DNA from: Humulus lupulus
Taxonomy: Eukaryota > Streptophyta > Magnoliopsida > Rosales > Cannabaceae
Length of the DNA stretch: 64,000 nucleotides
Reading direction: 5' to 3'
Assembly: GCF_963169125.1 (NCBI RefSeq)
Contig: NC_084801.1
Coordinates: 74,093,696 to 74,157,695, forward strand
The position numbers were made by a program, and so were the translations under genes. This document shows, in pieces, positions 58,140-64,000 of the stretch (position 1 is its first letter; each line of letters begins with the position of its first letter). The notes below the pieces were generated by a model. That model was not told where the DNA came from and searched no databases. It was given only the letters and a program-made list of their open reading frames with translations.

Positions 58140-61100
58140 GATCCTCATGAAACTACACCTCCACCAAGGGTGAACACCCAATTGATGGTGGAGAGATTAT
58201 CTCCTACACCGGATATCCAACTTGCATCAGTATTTCCCTCAAGTATCTTAGGAAACTTATAATATTCGAGGCATAAATCTTTGGTCCTTTTAAGGTATCC
58301 AAATACTCTTTCCATGACATTCCAATGTTTTATACTTGTATTGATAGTAAACGTACATAGTTTACTAACCACAAATTCAATATCCACTCTAGTACAATGA
58401 GCGGCATACATCAAACTCCCAATTGAACTTTTATACTCTACTTAAGCCACCGCTTTCCCTTCATTATTTTTAAGCTATAGACTTGACCAAACTTTTCAAG
58501 CATATTCTCAATATATTGAGCTTGGCCTAGGGCATATCCATCAATATTTCTATTAATCTTGACAGTTAGTATGTTATCGACCTCTCATAGGTCTTTCATT
58601 TTGAATGTGGACGATAGAAACATCTTCGTTGCTAATACACCTTTCATGTTATTACTTAACATCAACATATCATCAACATATAGACACACCAAGATGACAT
58701 AGCCATAACAAGTCTTACAATATAAGCACTTGTCTGCATTGTTGTGTCTAAACCCATCCAAAACAATGGCCTTATCAAACTTCTCATGTCATTATTTTGT
58801 TGCTTGTTTTAAACCATATAATGAATAAACAAGCTTACATACCTTATGTTTATTTCACCTTAGAGAGAATCCTTCTGGTTGTTCCATGTAAACCTCCCCA
58901 TTGAGGTTACTAATTAGGAATGTCATTTTAACATCCATTTGGTGAACATATAGGTTGTGTATTAATGATAAGGCAAACAACAATCTTATCAATGTTGTCC
59001 TTGATACTGGTGCATAGATATCAAAATAATATATGCCTTCCTTTTGTCTAAACCCTTTGGCCACCAATCTTGCATTAAAAGCTTGAGTTCTCCCATTAAT
59101 GTGATATTTTCAACGAAATACCAACTTACAACCTATCGGCTTTGATCCGTATGGTAAATCAACAATCTCCCAAGTGTGGTTACACATAATTGACTCCATC
59201 TCATCATTTATTGCCTCTTTCCAACATATAGAGTCCCTTGAAGACATAGCTTCTTGGAATGGTTTAGGATCATCCTCCAATTGAAGTACCATAGGATACT
59301 TCTAGGTGCCTCCCTTGTAGTTTCCCTCTACTAGGTAAAGATTCTCCACCTGAGAGAATTTATTTTGTGATCCACAATCTTTAATCATTTGGCTTCTTAT
59401 TAGCAATATCAGTTGCTCTACAACCCTTGAAGGTAACGCCTCTTGAATTCCTTCTAATGAGATCGGTTCTTGAGGCTATGGTCACTATATAATACAGTCT
59501 CAAAGAACTCAACTTCTCTTGATTAAATTATTACATTAAACTCACTAAATAATAGCTTATATGCCTTGCTATTTGAGGCATAGCCTAAAAAGACACATTT
59601 GATGGCCTTGGACCCAACTTGGCCCTTTTAGGCTCTGTTCTCTTGCAATAAGCGGGGCACCCCCACACTTTGAGATACCCTAGGTTGGCTAGCCTTCCTT
59701 TCAATATCTCATATGCCGAAATTTGATTCTTCTTTAGAAGAATTCGGTTTATAATATGAGAAATGGTAAGCAAGGCTTCTCCCCATAACAAAAAACTCAA
59801 ATTTGCATGTAATAACATAGCATTTATCATTTCAACATATGTTCTATCACTCTTTCTGCTATACCATTTAGTTGGGGTGTATAAGGGGTTGTACATTCAT
59901 GTATTCATTGCTATACCATGAATCTCACTAAACACATTGAATTCATTGGAAAAATATTCATTGCCCCTATCACTTCTAATTACTTTGGTTTTCTTTTCTA
60001 ATAGATTTTCAACTTCGGCTTTATATATTTTAAACATGCTAAAGGCCTCATCCTTATTCTTCAGCATGCACACATATGTGAATCTAGAATAATCATCAAT
60101 AATAGTAATAAAGTACCTATATCCACCCCTAGTAATTATTCCATTCAATTCACATAAATCACTATGTTTCAAATCTAACAAGTTAGTTTCTCTTTCAACA
60201 CATGACAAAGGTATCTTTACCATCTTAGATTTAATACATAACTCACATTTATCATGTTCAACAACATTTCATATAATTAATTCATATTTGATAACTCTTT
60301 TAATTGTGTTATATCCTATCTAAGCAAGTCTATTATGCCACAAAGTAATTGGATCAAAACCAAGGATATAAGAGGAAGATGTGCATGCATTACTATCAAA
60401 ACAAGAGTCTCTGGTACACAATTTTATCATCTCATTACATGCTTACCCTTTCCCCACAAAGTATTTCCCCTTGGACAAGATTAGCTTGCCGGACTCAAAC
60501 ACAACCTTGATGCCTGGTTTGCTCAACAAGAGCCCACTTACAAGATTCCTACTCATATCCGGAACATACAACACATTCTTCAAAAGAACCCTCATTCCGA
60601 ATGTGAAGTAGAAATTGAAATTCCCTTTGCCCAACACTTTGGATCTATGCTCATTGCCCATTTATATCTCATGGCCATCCTTAGACTCCTCAATGGTTTT
60701 GAAGACCTCTCTATCATAAGTTACATGAATGGTAGCACAAATATCATACTGCCATCCTTGCACTTTGCCTTGAATGACATTCATCTCACTCATGGTGGCA
60801 ACCAAGTCCTCTTCGGTTGTGTTGACCATGGATCCATTGTTTTTGGACTTTCAGAACTTGCATTCTCTAGCCATGTGACCCCTCTTGCCATATACAAAAC
60901 AAAGGTCTCTCACACCCTTGAATTTCCCTTCATTCTTCTTAGGTGCTAGATATGAATTATTCTTAGATTGGGGTTTCTTATGGGTCTTTCCCTAAGATTG
61001 AGAGCTCTTCTCTATGGAATTACCCTTGGAGGTTCCAGCATTGGACTCATTCATACACTTGTCTCTAGAATGATACTACACTTCAATCCTTAGGTGCTCT

Positions 61101-61899
61101 AGATTCTCCTCCAAAGATATCTTTTAATTCTTACAAATAATTTTCTTTATATTGCCCCTCCAAGCAGGCCTGACCTTGGGTACAAATGGGCCAGGCCTGT
61201 GCCTAGGACCCCCACATGTACAAAGGCCCCCAAAAATTTGAAAAATATCATTTTATATATAAATTTTTTAAAAATAACAAATTTTGTATAGGCCCCCCTT
61301 CCACTCAGGCCTGGTCTTGCCTCCAAGATGGAGGCAACTTGGCTATGATCCCACCCATAATGAAGGATTCTAGTAATGTTATCATTAGGGTAGATAACTT
61401 ATTCACAATAACTTGTAGCTTGTGTACTTGGGGGAGTAAGGATTTACCATCAAAGAATTTAAATTTCATGTATGAGTAATGAGGAATTTATTGGTACCTT
61501 CTTCTTCGGTTTTGTAGTTCTTCTCAAGAGCTTCCCAAAATCCTTTGCCAATGTAGTGTTTGTGTAGAGATCATAGAGACGATCCAATAGAGCATTGAGA
61601 ATGGGGCCTCTACATATAAGCTCATCCTCTTCCCTTTTCTTCCGTTCCTTGATCACTTCTTGAGTATCGTCAGCCTTTGGAGCATCCAAAGTCTTCAAGT
61701 ATTTTTCAAGGATGTAGTGAACCTTCAATGTTGTGAGAAGGAACTTGATCTTGTCTTTCCATCTTACAAAGTTTGAGCCATCAGATCTATGTAGTCTCAC
61801 TAGATCTTGAGACATGAACTTGAGGGCTGAGATTGAGGAGTTTTCTTCCATAGCCTTGGTTAGTAGAAAAACCTTAGAGATAAACAAACTTTGATACAA
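58140..61899 (-). pseudogene. Copia gag-pol pseudogene
   Basis: Gag at 61899-61459 has FVRWKDKIKFLLTTLKVHY, typical of copia gag (UBN2 type). Gag-pre-integrase and integrase are at 60661-59585: DLCELNGIITRGGYRYFITI then IDDYSRFTYVCML, VIRSDRGNEYFSNEF, and the second half with NAMLLHANLSFLLWGEAL, so D, D and a degraded E region. RT pieces are 59292-59110 (WKEAINDEMESIMCNHTWEI) and 59067-58855 (ARPVS-like YAPVSRTTLIRLLFALS, QMDVKMTFL). RNase H connection is 58414-58145 (VFGYLKRTKDLCLEYYK, NTDASW). Many frameshifts and stops; inactive. Spacing includes a MITE in the gag-to-integrase interval. Confidence 0.8.
61165..61319. mobile_element. 155-bp hAT-type MITE
   Basis: Flanked by perfect 8-bp duplications CCTCCAAG at 61157-61164 and 61320-61327. 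Ends are CAGGCCTGACCTTGG and, on the other strand, CAAGACCAGGCCTGAG, imperfect inverted repeats starting CA as in hAT elements. Interior is AT-rich with aggcccccaaaa on one side and aggccccccttcc on the other. It interrupts the copia gag region. Confidence 0.85.
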
Positions 61900-62343
61900 A
61901 ACTTAGGTTTAGAGATAGATTGTTTATTGTTGCGGATTTTAGGTTATAACCTTAGTTTTGTATGTTACAACTCAGAACAATAAAACAATGTCAATCTAAA
62001 CACTAAAGGAAGAAAATTACATAGAACATAACACAAATAAACAAGTGGTAGAATTGACCTTCGTTGTTGAAGATCCTTGTTACATAAAATCACAAGTCTA
62101 TGATTTTATGTAAACCATAAAATATAACAAAGTCTTGACACAAATGGAGATTTTTAGTCCAAAAATATCTATTCCTATACTCCTTATTGAGATTTCTTGA
62201 ATCAACTAAAATGGAATGAGAATGGGATTCACAAGCCTTGAATCTTCATGAAAGTCAAACATTCTTGATGAAGATCTTGGAGAAAGCTATAGAGAGAGAG
62301 AGAGGTGAGTGATCAATTCTCCAATTTAATAAAATGACCCCTT

Positions 62344-64000
62344 TGTAGCGACCCAAATTTGCTAATAAGGCTTGGGGCCTTCATTAGTGTGCCTGGAGGG
62401 CAATAATTGTTATACTGTATTAATATATGTGAATTTAATGAATATGTTGTTAGAATGCATGTTTAGGTGATTAAATATGCATGTGGGCCCCATTTGGTTG
62501 TCAGGGGCATATTTGTAATTTTAGCCCGTTGAGGGCATAATTGTGATATATGTGATATAATGGTGATATATTTGTGATGCACATTCCGAGATGGCCCTAG
62601 GGAGCTGTTTAGCTAGAAAGTCACAACGGGGTCAAATACCCGGCTTAGGAGGAGCCTGGGGGTATTTTGGGAATATTATTAAGTGATCAGGAATTATTGA
62701 GTAGCGGTTAGCAATAGCAATAGTCTAGACAAGTCGGGATTAAAATGGGGATTTTTAGGCACATTTGAGGATTTAGCAAGATGTGTTAAAAGACTAAACT
62801 GCCCTTGGTGGCATATGAGGAATTGGGGTAACTTAAGGGGTAATTGAGACTTTTGGCAGCTGGTTATGTTGAGATAGGGATTGAGGAAATTTTAGAACGG
62901 TTTAGAAAAGCAAAGGAAAGAAAAAAGAAAATAGAACTTCTCCGCTCTCTCTCTCTCCCATGCGATTTTCCTCTTCCTTTCCTTGGTGATTGAGAACTTG
63001 CTGAGTTTTGAGGATTTTCGGCTAGTGAATTGAAGGAATTTGGCTGCTGTGGCTAGGAAAGTTAGCTCAAAGGTGTGCTAAGGTCAGAGGTAAGGAGTTC
63101 ATCTCTGTTTTCTTTGAGTTCCTAAGCTTGATTTTGAGAGATTGATAATGGAAGCTGAAAGTTGGTTTGTGGCTAGATTCTGTTTGGGAATAAGAGGGAT
63201 TAGCTTGGAGTTGGATTTGGAGGAGGCTCAGGGACGAATTTCTACTTGAGGTAAGGGTTTCATGCATCTCTATTATGTATGAGCTGGTGTGGTTTAAGTT
63301 TATGGCTTATGGTTTAAGTTTTATAAAGTTTTAAACCAATTTGTGAATCATGGGTTTGATTGTGTGTCTAGTTTTGTTGTTGATGTTTCTGAGTTGTTAG
63401 ATGGTTTATATGGGGTTTTGGATTGAATTTGGGACTTAGGTATGCATTGGTATTGATTTGGGAGTGTTTTGGCTTGTACAATATCCAGATTTCTGGGTTT
63501 ACGAAGGGGCGTCGCGGCCCTGTTCTTCTGCGCCGCAGTGCTAGGCTGCATCGGGGGAAGGGAGCCACGCTGGGCGCCGAGGCCATTAAGGGCTAGTGCT
63601 GCAGCGCTAGGCCATTTCTGGGCATGGGAAAATTTCAGTTTTTAGGCTTTTGCCCAGGTGGCTCGGGGGACGCTTCTGCTACTTTGTATGGGGATCCAAG
63701 AGGTCCCGAGAGCTCGGGATTGGTTTCGGGAGATGCTTTTGAATTGGTTAGAAATGGGAGTGTTATTTATGTGTTGTGACTAGGTTCTCAGTGAGGCTCG
63801 GATTAAAGGACCGTGTTCAAGGGTTCAGTGCTCAAGAAGCTCAGGACACAGGTAAGAAAGCTGTTTTACCCATAGAGCAGGGCTAGACCCCATAGTTGTG
63901 TTGCAGGGCACGGCCCTATATGATTTTGTGTTGGGTGTGGCCCATTGATTATGTTAGTATATGTTTAAGTTATGTTTTAATTATGTTGTGTATGCATATA
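62344..64000 (+). repeat. LTR-family copy 3, partial at window end
   Basis: Starts TGTAGCGACCC (one change from TGTAAC), then follows copy 2 in order: tgcctggagggcaataa, agaatgcatgtttagg, agtcacaacgggg, the GC-rich cgtcgcggccctgttctt stretch, gtgttgtgactagg and caggtaagaaag. Runs past 64000. Confidence 0.75.

Larger units (their letters stand above)
57279..62343 (-). mobile_element. Decayed Ty1/copia element
   Basis: Minus-strand gag, integrase, RT and RNase H remains in the copia order, right to left. Neither LTR can be delimited. E3 lies at its left and an LTR-family copy at its right. 57279-58140 and 61900-62343 are noncoding here, presumably LTR or leader sequence. Confidence 0.75.

Overview
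The window is a nested pile of transposable elements from a flowering plant genome; I see no intact host gene. The plant origin rests on Ty3/gypsy elements with a gag-protease-RT-RNase H-extra RNase H-integrase order (the Tat-type arrangement of plants), Ty1/copia, CACTA and hAT remains, and fragments of plant TAF5, MTR3 and the plastid protease EGY2. I cannot name the species.

Layout. 1-866: right end of an autonomous-type CACTA transposon (Ulp1-like exons, palindromic subterminal repeats, terminus at 866), inserted in the pol of a decayed minus-strand Ty3/gypsy element (E0, 867-5337 and 19802 to about 20290). E0's 5' LTR was split by E1 (5338-19796, plus strand), which is structurally complete: 886-bp LTRs differing at about six sites, TSD AATCC, gag-pol, a 70-bp tandem array and a multi-exon antisense gene with its own TATA box. 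20291-26767: decayed LTR-like sequence interrupted by E4 (21333-26354, minus strand), which has gag but no pol. 26768-28106: AT-rich sequence with a copia gag scrap.

28107-34953: a CACTA-type terminus followed by exons, with introns kept, from three unrelated host genes (MTR3, EGY2, TAF5), all on the plus strand and all degraded; a 185-bp copia solo LTR sits inside. 34954-47531: E2, a second Tat-type element on the minus strand, with nearly open gag-pol (one TAG), a 122-bp tandem array, and an antisense gene homologous to the one in E1, again with its own TATA box. 47532-57278: E3, a decayed minus-strand gypsy element with gag only, hosting two LTR-like insertions of one family. 57279-62343: a decayed minus-strand copia element with a 155-bp hAT MITE. 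62344-64000: a third copy of the LTR family, running off the window.

How the parts relate. In E1 and E2 the sense strand would supply capsid protein and replication enzymes. The opposite strand, between pol and the 3' LTR, carries a separate spliced gene for a protein with a 'putative gypsy-type transposase' (plant-mobile-domain-like) N-terminus and a long coiled coil. Its function is unknown; the conserved architecture and the two TATA boxes suggest independent expression. The antisense gene system and the three-gene capture element are the most interesting content.
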